43,493 nucleotides of DNA from Kitasatospora sp. SolWspMP-SS2h (GTDB lineage: Bacteria; Actinomycetota; Actinomycetes; Streptomycetales; Streptomycetaceae): NCBI RefSeq assembly GCF_003259315.1, contig NZ_QLLT01000044.1, forward strand, positions 1 to 43,493, in the 5' to 3' direction. Both the position numbers and the translations under genes were made by a program. Below the pieces are notes generated by a model. The model did no database searches. It was not told where the DNA came from and saw nothing but the letters and a program-made list of their open reading frames with translations. This document shows, one piece after another, positions 7,109 to 15,694 of this stretch (positions are counted from its first letter, which is position 1; each line of letters starts with the position of its first letter).

Positions 7109-8440
7109 CTAGGGCTGGATGTCCTCCAGCATCTCGGTCACCAGGGCGGCGATCGGCGAGCGCTCGGACCGGGTGAGCGTGACGTGGGCGAACAGCGGGT
7201 GCCCCTTCAGCTTCTCCACCACGGCGACCACCCCGTCGTACCGGCCGACCCGCAGGTTGTCCCGCTGGGCGACGTCGTGGGTGAGCACCACCCGGGAGTT
7301 CTGGCCGATCCGGGAGAGCACCGTGAGCAGCACGTTCCGCTCCAGCGACTGCGCCTCGTCCACGATCACGAAGGCGTCGTGCAGCGAGCGCCCGCGGATG
7401 TGGGTGAGCGGCAGCACCTCCAGCATGCCGCGGGAGATGACCTCCTCGATCACGTCGGGCGTGGTGACGGCGGAGAGGGTGTCGAAGACCGCCTGCGCCC
7501 AGGGGCCCATCTTCTCGGCCTCGCTGCCGGGCAGGTAGCCGAGCTCCTGGCCGCCGACCGCGTACAGCGGGCGGAAGACCATCACCTTGCGGTGCTGGCG
7601 GCGCTCCAGGACGGCTTCGAGCCCGGCGCACAGGGCGAGCGCGGACTTGCCGGTGCCGGCCCGGCCGCCCATCGAGATGATGCCGATCTCCGGGTCGAGC
7701 AGCAGGTCGAGGGCGATCCGCTGCTCGGCGCTGCGGCCGCGCAGGCCGAACGCCTCGCGGTCGCCCCGCACCAGCCGCACCCGGCCGTCGGGGGCCACCC
7801 GGCCCAGCGCCCGGCCGCGCTCGGAGTGCAGCACCAGGCCGGTGTGGACCGGGAGCTGCTCGGCGCCCTCCACCTCCAGGGCGTGCTCCTGGCCGGCGAA
7901 CAGCCGGTCCACCTGGTCGGCGGGGACGTGCAGTTCGGTCATGCCCGTCCAGCCGGAGGTGATCGCCAGCTCGGCCCGGTACTCCTCGGCCAGCAGGCCG
8001 ACCGAGCTGGCCTTGATCCGCAGCGGCAGGTCCTTGGAGACGACGGTGACGTCGTAGCCCTCGGCCTGCAGGTTGCGGGCGACCGCGAGGATGCGGGTGT
8101 CCGCCTCGCCGCCGCCGACCCGGTAGCCGGCCGGGAGGATCGAGATGTCGGAGTGGTTCAGTTCGACCCGGATGGTGCCGCCGAGCTCGCCGACCGGGAT
8201 CGGCTCGTCCAGCCGGCCGTGCCGCACCCGGTAGTCGTCCAGCATCCGCAGTGCCTGGCGGGCGAAGTAGCCCAGCTCCGGGTGGTGCCGTTTGGCCTCC
8301 AGCTCGGTGACGACGACGACCGGGAGGACCACCTCGTGCTCCTCGAAGCGCGTCATCGCCATCGGGTCCGCCAGGAGCACGCTGGTGTCGAGGACGTACG
8401 TGCGCCGGTCAGGTGTCCGGCGGCTCTTGGAACTGACCAC
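7109..8440 (-). CDS. PhoH-family ATPase with N-terminal PIN domain (PhoH2 type)
   Basis: A 443-aa protein from GTG 8440, preceded by GGAGGG. The N-terminal PIN nuclease domain (about 13-160) has acidic residues in YVLDTSVLLADP (Asp18), VVTELEAKR (Glu47), GEADTRI and VSKDLPLR. The C-terminal PhoH ATPase has Walker A GRAGTGKS at 259-266 and Walker B FVIVDEAQS. The length and order match PhoH2 proteins, which couple an RNase to an RNA helicase-like motor. In mycobacteria PhoH2 works with a small antitoxin-like upstream protein; none is visible here. The cellular role is inferred as RNA processing under stress. Confidence 0.88.
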   Translation of the reverse strand: MVSSKSRRTPDRRTYVLDTSVLLADPMAMTRFEEHEVVLPVVVVTELEAKRHHPELGYFARQALRMLDDYRVRHGRLDEPIPVGELGGTIRVELNHSDISILPAGYRVGGGEADTRILAVARNLQAEGYDVTVVSKDLPLRIKASSVGLLAEEYRAELAITSGWTGMTELHVPADQVDRLFAGQEHALEVEGAEQLPVHTGLVLHSERGRALGRVAPDGRVRLVRGDREAFGLRGRSAEQRIALDLLLDPEIGIISMGGRAGTGKSALALCAGLEAVLERRQHRKVMVFRPLYAVGGQELGYLPGSEAEKMGPWAQAVFDTLSAVTTPDVIEEVISRGMLEVLPLTHIRGRSLHDAFVIVDEAQSLERNVLLTVLSRIGQNSRVVLTHDVAQRDNLRVGRYDGVVAVVEKLKGHPLFAHVTLTRSERSPIAALVTEMLEDIQP

Positions 8441-8523
8441 TAGCCCTCCAGAGCGGGTGACCCGACGTCACCCGCGGCCCACCGGTCCCCGCGGCCCCGC
8501 TGGCCGGGGGGAACGGTCTGAAG

Positions 8524-8582
8524 GGTGTATTCCCAGGCGAGCGGCCCCGCATTCGCGCCCGCGCGAATGGCGGGAACACACC
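8524..8582. terminator. Nested inverted repeat between uppS-like gene and phoH
   Basis: An outer imperfect 11-bp stem (8524-8534 with 8572-8582, one mismatch) encloses a perfect 9-bp hairpin (8550-8558 with 8561-8569). It lies downstream of the prenyl transferase and upstream of phoH on the same strand, so it could be a terminator or an attenuator. Confidence 0.5.
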
Positions 8583-8632
8583 GGGTGAACGTTTTCCCAC
8601 CCGTCCCACGGGTAGTGGAGCCTGACCCGGGG

Positions 8633-9427
8633 TCAGCGCCCCATCCGCCGGTTGCGCAGCTGGTAGTCGCGCAGCGCCCGGAGGAAGTCGACCTTCCGGA
8701 AGGCCGGCCAGTACGCCTCGCAGAAGTAGAACTCGCTGTGCGCGGACTGCCAGAGCAGGAAGCCGGACAGCCGCTGCTCGCCGGAGGTGCGGATCACCAG
8801 GTCCGGGTCGGGCTGGCCCTTGGTGTAGAGGTGCTCGGCGATGTGCTCGACGTCCAGGACCTCGGCCAGCTCCTCGATCGAGGTGCCGCGCCCGGCGTGC
8901 TCCTGGAGCAGCGAGCGGACGGCGTCGGCGATCTCCTGGCGGCCGCCGTAGCCGATCGCCACGTTCACGGTCAGCCCGTCGATGTGCCCGGTCTCCTGGG
9001 CGGCCCGCTTGAGCACCTCGGCGGTCCGCGCGGGCAGCAGGTCGAGCGCGCCGACCGGGTGGACCTTCCAGCGGCCGGCCTCGACCAGGCCGCGCACCGC
9101 GTCCTCGATGATGCCGAGCAGCGGGACGAGCTCCTCGGCGGGGCGGGCCAGGTTGTCGGTGGAGAGCATCCACAGGGTGACCACCCGGACGTCGGTCTCC
9201 GCGCACCAGCCCAGGAACTCGCTGATCTTGTCGGCGCCGCGCCGGTGCCCGTAGGCGGTGCTGCCGCCGGTGGCCTTGGCCCAGCGCCGGTTGCCGTCCA
9301 GGATCACGCCGATGTGGTGCGGGGTGTTCGCCAGGTGCACCTCGACCCGGCGGCCGTACAGGCGGTAGGCCCGGTCCAGCAGGGTGCGCAGCCCCGGCGT
9401 GCGTTCCACCACATCGCGCAGACCCAT
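8633..9427 (-). CDS. uppS: Isoprenyl transferase (cis-prenyl diphosphate synthase)
   Basis: A 264-aa cis-prenyltransferase starting at ATG 9427 after GGAGGGG; the longer frame lacks a ribosome site. Signatures are HIGVILDGNRRWA (catalytic Asp in ILDGNRRW), RTSGEQRLSGFLLWQ (diphosphate-binding Arg and Ser) and FYFCEAYWPAF. These enzymes add isopentenyl units in the cis configuration to make the lipid carrier for peptidoglycan. Actinobacteria usually have two paralogues. The motif LWMLSTDNLARP and the modest length recall the short-chain Z-farnesyl diphosphate synthase type (Rv1086-like), so the gene symbol indicates family, not product chain length. Confidence 0.88.
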   Translation of the reverse strand: MGLRDVVERTPGLRTLLDRAYRLYGRRVEVHLANTPHHIGVILDGNRRWAKATGGSTAYGHRRGADKISEFLGWCAETDVRVVTLWMLSTDNLARPAEELVPLLGIIEDAVRGLVEAGRWKVHPVGALDLLPARTAEVLKRAAQETGHIDGLTVNVAIGYGGRQEIADAVRSLLQEHAGRGTSIEELAEVLDVEHIAEHLYTKGQPDPDLVIRTSGEQRLSGFLLWQSAHSEFYFCEAYWPAFRKVDFLRALRDYQLRNRRMGR

Positions 9428-9761
9428 CGTGAACGGCCCCTCCGTGCTGATTGCTCCGGGTGCGAAATCCCTGCGGCAGCCTACTCCGCCCGGGTTTGCG
9501 CGCGGCAAAACCGCAGGTACCGGTCTTGTCACGGTGCGCGCACGGGGACGGCTACGGAACGGTCTCCGAATCCTTAAACGGCCCCTAAACCGGATACCGG
9601 GTCTTGACGCTTGCCATTGGTCTAGTCCAGCGTGTGGTCAGCACCACAGCGGACCCTCCCCCACAGGCGGAGCCGCCGCGACCCCCACCGCGGCGGCTCT
9701 CCCCGACATTCCGGCGTGCCTCCCCACACCCGTACCCCCACTCCCCGCACTGGAGCCTGTC
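9428..9761. promoter_or_regulatory. Divergent prenyl transferase / chitinase promoter region
   Basis: A 334-bp spacer. TTGACG (9604-9609) is a possible -35 for the chitinase and the DasR-like operator at 9616-9631 follows it. No clear -10 could be assigned. The remainder is GC-rich leader sequence. Confidence 0.55.
9616..9631. promoter_or_regulatory. DasR-responsive element (dre-like operator)
   Basis: ATTGGTCTAGTCCAGC matches the DasR consensus ACTGGTCTAGACCAGT at 13 of 16 positions. DasR is the GntR-family N-acetylglucosamine regulator that represses chitinase genes in streptomycetes. The site sits 131 bases before the chitinase ATG. Confidence 0.8.
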
Positions 9762-11348
9762 ATGGCCCGTACCCTGCAGCAGCCGTCCCACCGGCGCCGC
9801 AACAAGATCCCGGCGGTGCTCGCCACCGCGACCGCGCTGGCCCTGGCCGGCACCGGTCTCGCCCTGTCGGCCGGCGGCGCGAGCGCCGCGGTCGGCAACC
9901 TGGTCACCAACGGCGGCTTCGACTCCGGCCTCGCCGGCTGGTCCTGCACCGGCACCACCGCCGCGGTCTCCACCCCCGTGCACTCGGGCACCGGCGCGCT
10001 GTCCGCCACCCCCGGCGCCGGCGACACCGCGGAGTGCACCCAGACCGTCTCGGTGCTCCCCAACACCGCCTACGCGCTGAACGGCTGGGTCCAGGGCCAG
10101 TACGTCTACCTGGGCGCCCGCGGCACCGGCGGCACCGACCCGTCCACCTGGTCGGCGCAGAGCGCCTGGAACCAGCTGAACACCACCTTCACCACCGGCG
10201 CCAACACCACCAGCGTCACGCTGTACGTCCACGGCTGGTACGGCCAGCCCACGTACTACGCGGACGACATCCAGCTGATCGGCCCGGGCGGCACCGCCTC
10301 CCCGACCCCGTCGGCCTCGCCCACCAAGAGCTCCTCGCCCAGCCCGTCGGCCTCGCCGACCAAGAGCGCCTCGCCGTCCGCGTCGGCCTCGCCCACCAAG
10401 AGCTCCTCGCCCAGCCCGTCGGCCTCGACCAGCACCCCGCCGCCGGTCACCGGCCTGCCCAAGCACGCGCTGACCGGCTACTGGCAGAACTTCGACAACG
10501 GCGCGACCGTGCAGCGGCTGCGCGACGTGCAGTCCGCGTACGACATCATCGCGGTCTCCTTCGCCGACGCGACCACCACCCAGGGCGGGATCTCCTTCAC
10601 CCTGGACCCGGCGCTGGCCACCAAGCTCGGCGGCTACTCCGACGCCGACTTCAAGGCCGATATCGCCGCCAAGCACGCGGCCGGCAAGAAGGTCGTCCTC
10701 TCCATCGGCGGCCAGAACGGCGCCATCTCGGTGGGCAACGCCACCGCGGCGACCAACTTCGCCAACTCGGCGTACGCCCTGATCCAGCAGTACGGCTTCG
10801 ACGGCATCGACGTCGACCTGGAGAACGGCGTCGACCCGACCTACATGGCGCAGGCGCTGCACACCCTGCAGTCCAAGGTCGGCTCCGGCTTCATCCTGAC
10901 CATGGCGCCCGAGACCATCGGCATGTACTCCACCGCCGGCGCGTACTTCCAGCTCGCGCTGAACACCAAGGACATCCTGACCGTCGTCAACACCCAGTTC
11001 TACAACTCGGGCGGCATGAACGGCTGCGACGGCAAGGTGTACACCCAGGGCACCATCGACTTCATCACCGCCCAGGTCTGCACCCACATCCAGGGCGGCC
11101 TGCGGCCGGACCAGGTCGGCATCGGCGTCCCCGCCTCCACCAGGGCGGCCGGCGGCGGCTACGTCAACTCCACCGTGGTGAACAACGCGCTGGACTGCCT
11201 GGCCACCGGCAACCACTGCGGCAGCTTCGTCCCGCCGGCCAAGTGGCCGACCATCCGCGGCGCGATGACCTGGTCGACCAACTGGGACGCCGCCAACGGC
11301 AACGACTTCTCCACCAACGTCGGCGCCTTCGCGCACGGCATGCAGTAG
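9762..11348 (+). CDS. Secreted GH18 chitinase with N-terminal carbohydrate-binding module
   Basis: A 528-aa exported enzyme from ATG 9762; the longer open frame upstream covers the promoter. It has a signal peptide (about 1-42, ending near GGASAAVG) and a CBM4/9-like beta-sandwich (about 44-177, NLVTNGGFDSGLAGWSC). A Ser/Pro linker built from 36-bp DNA repeats follows (about 180-225), then a GH18 barrel from KHALTGYWQNFDNG. The catalytic motif DGIDVDLE is at 347-354, with Glu354 as acid. Substrate contacts such as FYNSGG and the final MTWSTNWDA are intact. It degrades chitin outside the cell, supplying N-acetylglucosamine; the dre-like operator implies DasR control. The 3' end carries a duplicated stop segment. 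Confidence 0.93.
   Translation: MARTLQQPSHRRRNKIPAVLATATALALAGTGLALSAGGASAAVGNLVTNGGFDSGLAGWSCTGTTAAVSTPVHSGTGALSATPGAGDTAECTQTVSVLPNTAYALNGWVQGQYVYLGARGTGGTDPSTWSAQSAWNQLNTTFTTGANTTSVTLYVHGWYGQPTYYADDIQLIGPGGTASPTPSASPTKSSSPSPSASPTKSASPSASASPTKSSSPSPSASTSTPPPVTGLPKHALTGYWQNFDNGATVQRLRDVQSAYDIIAVSFADATTTQGGISFTLDPALATKLGGYSDADFKADIAAKHAAGKKVVLSIGGQNGAISVGNATAATNFANSAYALIQQYGFDGIDVDLENGVDPTYMAQALHTLQSKVGSGFILTMAPETIGMYSTAGAYFQLALNTKDILTVVNTQFYNSGGMNGCDGKVYTQGTIDFITAQVCTHIQGGLRPDQVGIGVPASTRAAGGGYVNSTVVNNALDCLATGNHCGSFVPPAKWPTIRGAMTWSTNWDAANGNDFSTNVGAFAHGMQ
10311..10427 (+). repeat. 36-bp tandem repeats encoding the chitinase linker
   Basis: Three full units (10311-10346, 10347-10382, 10383-10418) and a partial fourth begin TCGGCCTCG. 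Units 1 and 3 are identical; unit 2 is diverged. They encode the Ser/Pro-rich linker (SASPTKSSSPSP type). Confidence 0.85.
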
Positions 11349-11370
11349 GACGGCATGCAGTAGGACGGCA
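11336..11370 (+). repeat. 15-bp tandem duplication over the chitinase stop codon
   Basis: CGGCATGCAGTAGGA occurs at 11336-11350 and 11351-11365, followed by five more bases of the unit. The unit is in frame, so read-through would meet a second identical TAG 15 bases later. Confidence 0.9.
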
Positions 11371-11435
11371 CGCCGTGAGCAGCACAGAGAGCCAGTGCGC
11401 CGCTCCCTGAGGGTGGGGTAGGCGCACGCAACAGG

Positions 11436-11466
11436 GGCCCGCCGTACCGCTGGGGTACGGCGGGCC
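11436..11466 (+). terminator. Intrinsic terminator of the chitinase gene
   Basis: A 13-bp perfect stem (11436-11448 with 11454-11466) with a five-base loop, about 90 bases past the stop. It may also serve the convergent prepilin peptidase gene. Confidence 0.85.
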
Positions 11467-11544
11467 TCGCCCATGGCCCGCGCCCCTCGCGGGCCGGTGC
11501 GCCGACGGGCCGCGGTACGCCGACGAGCGCGGTGCGCCGACGGG

Positions 11545-12210
11545 TCAGGGCGCCGCCAGCACCGCCGCCAGCGTGCCCAGCAGCATCGCCGGACCGAACG
11601 CCAGCTCGCTGCGCCGGCCCGCCCGGCGCAGCACCAGCAGGGCCACCGCCCACAGCGCGGCGACCGCCCACATGGCGAACAGGCCCCCGTACACCGTCCG
11701 CCAGCCGGCCAGGCCCAGGACCGCGCCCAGCGACGGGGCCAGCTTGGCGTCGCCCAGGCCCATCGGGGCGAGCAGCGCCAGCAGCAGGAACAGCAGCCCG
11801 AGCGCGCCCGCCGCCAGCGCGCAGCGCAGCCACACCGCCGGGCGGTGGTCGGCGAGCGGGACGAGCGCGGCGGTGCCGAGGAACAGCGGCAGGGTCAGCG
11901 CGTCCGGCAGCCGCTTCACCGCGGCGTCCACGAAGCCCAGCACGGTGCCGAACAGGGCCAGCCACACCAGCACCGGCAGCCAGCGCCCGGGCGCCCAGGC
12001 GCCCAGCGCCGCGCCGAGCGCCGCCGCGGCGGCCTCGACGGACAGCGGCGGCGGGCCGACCCGTTCGCCGTGCCGGGCGCAGCGGCCGAGCGGGGTGGGC
12101 CGGCAGTCGCGCCACGGCTCGCCGGGCGGCACCGCGTAGCGCGCCACCGCGACCCGCAGCGGCGGCCCCGCGAGCAGTCCCAGCACGGCCCCGAGCACTG
12201 CCCCGAACAT
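11545..12210 (-). CDS. A24 family prepilin peptidase
   Basis: A 221-aa membrane protein from ATG 12210, with GGGAGGG upstream; the track of longer frame beyond it lacks a ribosome site. Several hydrophobic helices surround the two catalytic aspartates of type IV prepilin peptidases: FVDAAVKRLPDALTLP and MGLGDAKLAPSLG (the GxGDxK motif). Such enzymes cleave the leader of type IV pilin-like (Flp/Tad) proteins at the cytoplasmic face. The N-terminal methylase half of large PilD proteins is mostly absent, as usual in actinobacterial Tad-type enzymes. No pilus genes are in the window, so its substrate is unknown. Confidence 0.85.
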   Translation of the reverse strand: MFGAVLGAVLGLLAGPPLRVAVARYAVPPGEPWRDCRPTPLGRCARHGERVGPPPLSVEAAAAALGAALGAWAPGRWLPVLVWLALFGTVLGFVDAAVKRLPDALTLPLFLGTAALVPLADHRPAVWLRCALAAGALGLLFLLLALLAPMGLGDAKLAPSLGAVLGLAGWRTVYGGLFAMWAVAALWAVALLVLRRAGRRSELAFGPAMLLGTLAAVLAAP

Positions 12211-12340
12211 CCGGCCCTCCCCTGACGGCCCTCCCCTGACGGTCCGCCGCGACCCTACCGCCCAGGGCGTTCGCCCGTCCGTGTCCAGGTGGCGAACACC
12301 ACGCGGTGATCGGCGCGGGCCGCCCGTAAAGTAGGCGGGT

Positions 12341-13555
12341 ATGCAGGTCATCCAGTCCAGCAAGCTCGCCAATGTCTGCTACGACATCCGCGGCCCGGTC
12401 CTCGACGAGGCGATGCGGCTGGAGGAGCAGGGCCACCGCATCCTGAAGCTCAACACCGGCAACCCGGCCGCGTTCGGTTTCGAGGCGCCGCCGGAGATCC
12501 TCCAGGACATCCTCCGCAACCTCAACTCGGCCCACGGGTACGGCGATTCGAAGGGCCTGCTGTCGGCCCGGCGGGCCGTGGTGATGCACTACGAGGAGCG
12601 CGGCCTGCACGGTCTCACCGTCGAGGACGTCTACCTGGGCAACGGCGTCTCGGAGCTGATCCAGCTCGCCATGACCGCCCTGCTCGACGACGGCGACGAG
12701 GTGCTCGTCCCGGCACCCGACTACCCGCTGTGGACGGCCTCGGTCTCGCTGGCGGGCGGCACCGCCGTGCACTACCGCTGCGACGAGCAGGCCGAGTGGT
12801 ACCCGGACCTGGCCGACATCGCCGCGAAGATCACCGACCGCACCCGGGCGATCGTGGTGATCAACCCCAACAACCCCACCGGCGCGGTGTACCCGCGCGA
12901 GCTGCTGGAGGGCATCGCCGAACTCGCCCGGCGGCACCGGCTGGTGATCTACGCGGACGAGATCTACGACAAGATCCTCTACGACGGCGTCGAGCACACC
13001 CCGCTGGCCACCCTGGCGCCCGACCTGTTCTGCGTCACCTTCAACGGCATGTCCAAGTCCTACCGGGTCGCGGGGTTCCGCTCCGGCTGGATGGTGCTCT
13101 CCGGCGACCGGCACCGGGCCCGCTCCTACATCGAGGGCCTCAACGTGCTCGCCTCGATGCGGCTGTGCGCCAACATGCCCGCCCAGCACGCGGTCGCCGC
13201 CGCGCTCGGCGGCCGGCAGTCGATCCGCGACCTGATCCTGCCCGGCGGCCGGCTGCTCGCCTCCCGGGACGCCGCGTACAAGCTGCTGAACGAGATCCCC
13301 GGCGTCTCCTGCGTCAAGCCGAAGGGCGCGCTGTACGCCTTCCCCCGGCTCGACCCGCAGGTCTACAAGATCAAGGACGACGCGCAGATGGTCCTCGACC
13401 TGCTGCGCGCCCAGCGGATACTGATCGTCCAGGGCACCGGCTTCAACTGGCCCGAGCCCGACCACTTCCGGCTGGTCACCCTCCCGCGCCCGGAGGAGAT
13501 CACCGACGCGGTCACCCGGATCGGCGACTTCCTGTCCGGCTACGCCCAGCCGTAG
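12341..13555 (+). CDS. PLP-dependent aminotransferase (alanine aminotransferase, AlaA-like)
   Basis: A 404-aa fold-type I class I/II aminotransferase. Features are HGYGDSKGLL (substrate/PLP loop), NGVSELI, INPNNPTGAVY (177-184, PLP pyridine contacts), YADEIYDK and the Schiff-base Lys239 in NGMSKSYRVAGFRSGW. The C-terminal FRLVTLP Arg binds the carboxylate. The ending and overall sequence resemble AlaA (glutamate-pyruvate aminotransferase), which makes alanine from pyruvate. TAAAGT at 12327-12332 is a possible -10, close enough to the ATG that the leader would be very short. Divergent from the prepilin peptidase; followed by a strong terminator. Confidence 0.9.
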   Translation: MQVIQSSKLANVCYDIRGPVLDEAMRLEEQGHRILKLNTGNPAAFGFEAPPEILQDILRNLNSAHGYGDSKGLLSARRAVVMHYEERGLHGLTVEDVYLGNGVSELIQLAMTALLDDGDEVLVPAPDYPLWTASVSLAGGTAVHYRCDEQAEWYPDLADIAAKITDRTRAIVVINPNNPTGAVYPRELLEGIAELARRHRLVIYADEIYDKILYDGVEHTPLATLAPDLFCVTFNGMSKSYRVAGFRSGWMVLSGDRHRARSYIEGLNVLASMRLCANMPAQHAVAAALGGRQSIRDLILPGGRLLASRDAAYKLLNEIPGVSCVKPKGALYAFPRLDPQVYKIKDDAQMVLDLLRAQRILIVQGTGFNWPEPDHFRLVTLPRPEEITDAVTRIGDFLSGYAQP

Positions 13556-13577
13556 CGCGGGGGCGGGGCCGACGGCG

Positions 13578-13624
13578 GCGGGGTCCGCCCGGCGAGGAGG
13601 GTCTCCTCGCCGGGCGGACCCCGC
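13578..13624. terminator. Bidirectional terminator between aminotransferase and pckG
   Basis: A perfect 22-bp stem (13578-13599 with 13603-13624) and GGT loop between convergent genes. Confidence 0.9.
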
Positions 13625-13648
13625 GGTGCGTCGGGCCGCGGCCGGAGG

Positions 13649-15478
13649 TCAGTCGCCGAGCCGCTTGACCAGCGCCCGGTACTCGTCCCACAGCGCGCTC
13701 GGCGTGTGCGCGCCGAACAGCTCCAGGTGGGCCGGGACCAGCGCGGCCTCCTGCTTCCAGATCTCCCGGTCGACCGTGAACAGCAGCTCGCGGTCGGCGT
13801 CGGAGAGCTCCAGCCCGTCCAGGTCGAAGCCGTCCACCTCGGGCAGCACGCCGATCGGCGTCCCGACGCCCGCCGCGGTGCCCTCCAGGCGCTCGACGAT
13901 CCACTTCAGGACGCGGCTGTTCTCGCCGTAGCCGGGCCAGACGAACTGGCCGTCGGCGTTCTTCCGGAACCAGTTGACGTAGTAGATCTTCGGCAGCTTC
14001 TCCGGGTCGGCGTCCGCGCCGACCTTGAGCCAGTGCGCGAAGTAGTCGCCCATGTTGTAGCCGCAGAACGGCAGCATGGCGAACGGGTCGCGGCGCAGCT
14101 CGCCGACGGTGCCCTCGGCGGCGGCGGTCTTCTCGGAGGCGATGTTGGCGCCGAGGAAGACGCCGTGCTGCCAGTCGAAGGACTCGGTGACCAGCGGGAC
14201 GGCGGTGGCCCGGCGGCCGCCGAACAGGATCGCCGAGATCGGCACGCCGGCCTGGTCCTCCCACTCCGGGGCGATGGTCGGGCACTGCGCGGCGGGGACG
14301 GCGAACCGCGCGTTCGGGTGGGCGGCGGGGGTGCCGGACGCGGGCGTCCAGTCGTTGCCGCGCCAGTCGGTGAGGTGCGCGGGCGGCTCCTCGGTGAGGC
14401 CCTCCCACCACACGTCGCCGTCGTCGGTGAGGGCGACGTTGGTGAAGACGGTGTTGCCCCACAGGGTCTTGATCGCGTTGGCGTTGGTGTCCTCGCCGGT
14501 GCCGGGGGCGACGCCGAAGAAGCCGGCCTCCGGGTTGATCGCGTAGAGCCGGCCGTCGGCGCCGAACCGCATCCAGGCGATGTCGTCGCCGATGGTCTCG
14601 ACCTTCCAGCCGGGGACGGTCGGCTGGAGCATGGCGAGGTTGGTCTTGCCGCAGGCGGACGGGAACGCGGCGGCGACGTACTTCACCTCGCCGGAGGGCG
14701 GGGTGAGCTTGAGGATCAGCATGTGCTCAGCCAGCCAGCCCTCGTCGCGGGCCATGGTGGAGGCGATCCGCAGCGCGTAGCACTTCTTGCCGAGCAGGGC
14801 GTTGCCGCCGTAGCCGGAGCCGTAGGACCAGATCTCCCGGGTCTCCGGGAAGTGCGAGATGTACTTGGTGCCGTTGCACGGCCACGGCACGTCGTCCTGG
14901 CCCTCGGCCAGCGGGGCGCCGACGGTGTGCACGGCCTTGACGAACTCGCCGTCCTCGCCGAGCTGGTCGAGCACGGCCCGGCCCATCCGGGTCATCACGC
15001 GCATCGAGACGGCGACGTACGCGGAGTCGGTGATCTCGACGCCGTACGCGGCCAGCGGGGAGCCGACCGGACCCATCGAGAACGGCACCACGTACATGGT
15101 GCGGCCGCGCATCGCGCCGCGGAACAGGCCGTCCTCGCCCTGGAAGACCTCGCGCATCTCGGCGGGGGCCTTCCAGTGGTTGGTCGGGCCGGCGTCCTGC
15201 TCGCGCTCGGAGCAGATGAAGGTGCGGTCCTCGACGCGGGCGACGTCGGACGGGTCGGAGGCCGCGTAGTAGGAGCCGGGGCGCTTGGTCGGGTCGAGCC
15301 TGGTGAAGGTGCCCTGGGCGACGAGCTGCTCGGCGAGGCGGTGGTACTCCTCCTCCGAGCCGTCGCACCAGACGACGCGGTCCGGCTGGGTGAGGTCGGC
15401 AATCTCGTTCACCCAGTCCACCAGGCGCTGGTGGCGGGTGGGCGCGGACTCGGCGAGTGCAGAGGTCTGAGGCGGCAC
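13649..15478 (-). CDS. pckG: Phosphoenolpyruvate carboxykinase (GTP)
   Basis: A 609-aa GTP-dependent PEP carboxykinase, full length for the family. The start is GTG 15478 with ACGGAG upstream. The kinase P-loop and reactive cysteine are in FPSACGKTNLAM (Cys276, P-loop 273-280). The metal and substrate segments SGYGGNALLGKKCYALRIAS, GDDIAWMRF and GENSRVLKWIVER are intact. It converts oxaloacetate and GTP to PEP, CO2 and GDP in gluconeogenesis. Monocistronic by context: a terminator follows, and the upstream neighbour is divergent. Confidence 0.96.
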   Translation of the reverse strand: MPPQTSALAESAPTRHQRLVDWVNEIADLTQPDRVVWCDGSEEEYHRLAEQLVAQGTFTRLDPTKRPGSYYAASDPSDVARVEDRTFICSEREQDAGPTNHWKAPAEMREVFQGEDGLFRGAMRGRTMYVVPFSMGPVGSPLAAYGVEITDSAYVAVSMRVMTRMGRAVLDQLGEDGEFVKAVHTVGAPLAEGQDDVPWPCNGTKYISHFPETREIWSYGSGYGGNALLGKKCYALRIASTMARDEGWLAEHMLILKLTPPSGEVKYVAAAFPSACGKTNLAMLQPTVPGWKVETIGDDIAWMRFGADGRLYAINPEAGFFGVAPGTGEDTNANAIKTLWGNTVFTNVALTDDGDVWWEGLTEEPPAHLTDWRGNDWTPASGTPAAHPNARFAVPAAQCPTIAPEWEDQAGVPISAILFGGRRATAVPLVTESFDWQHGVFLGANIASEKTAAAEGTVGELRRDPFAMLPFCGYNMGDYFAHWLKVGADADPEKLPKIYYVNWFRKNADGQFVWPGYGENSRVLKWIVERLEGTAAGVGTPIGVLPEVDGFDLDGLELSDADRELLFTVDREIWKQEAALVPAHLELFGAHTPSALWDEYRALVKRLGD

Positions 15479-15657
15479 GATCGCTCCGTTTCACACCATC
15501 TCGGCCAGGAGACGGCTTCGCGGGGGTTGAGGGTGGTTACACGGTAGCCCCGGGCCGCGCCCTCTTCTTCGTCCAATTGGCGTCATTGACGAGATTTTTA
15601 CTACGGACTGTCCGATTCAGCGGCCCGGAACTGCTCCTCGAATGCCCCGGAGAGACC

Positions 15658-15686
15658 TTGATCACTCGACCCCAATGCTCCATAAC
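15658..15686 (+). promoter_or_regulatory. Probable promoter of the PAQR/hemolysin III gene
   Basis: TTGATC (15658-15663), a 17-base spacer and CATAAC (15681-15686) form a sigma70-like promoter in a locally AT-richer stretch. Transcription would begin at or next to GTG 15695, suggesting a leaderless mRNA. Confidence 0.5.
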
Positions 15687-15694
15687 GTACAAGA

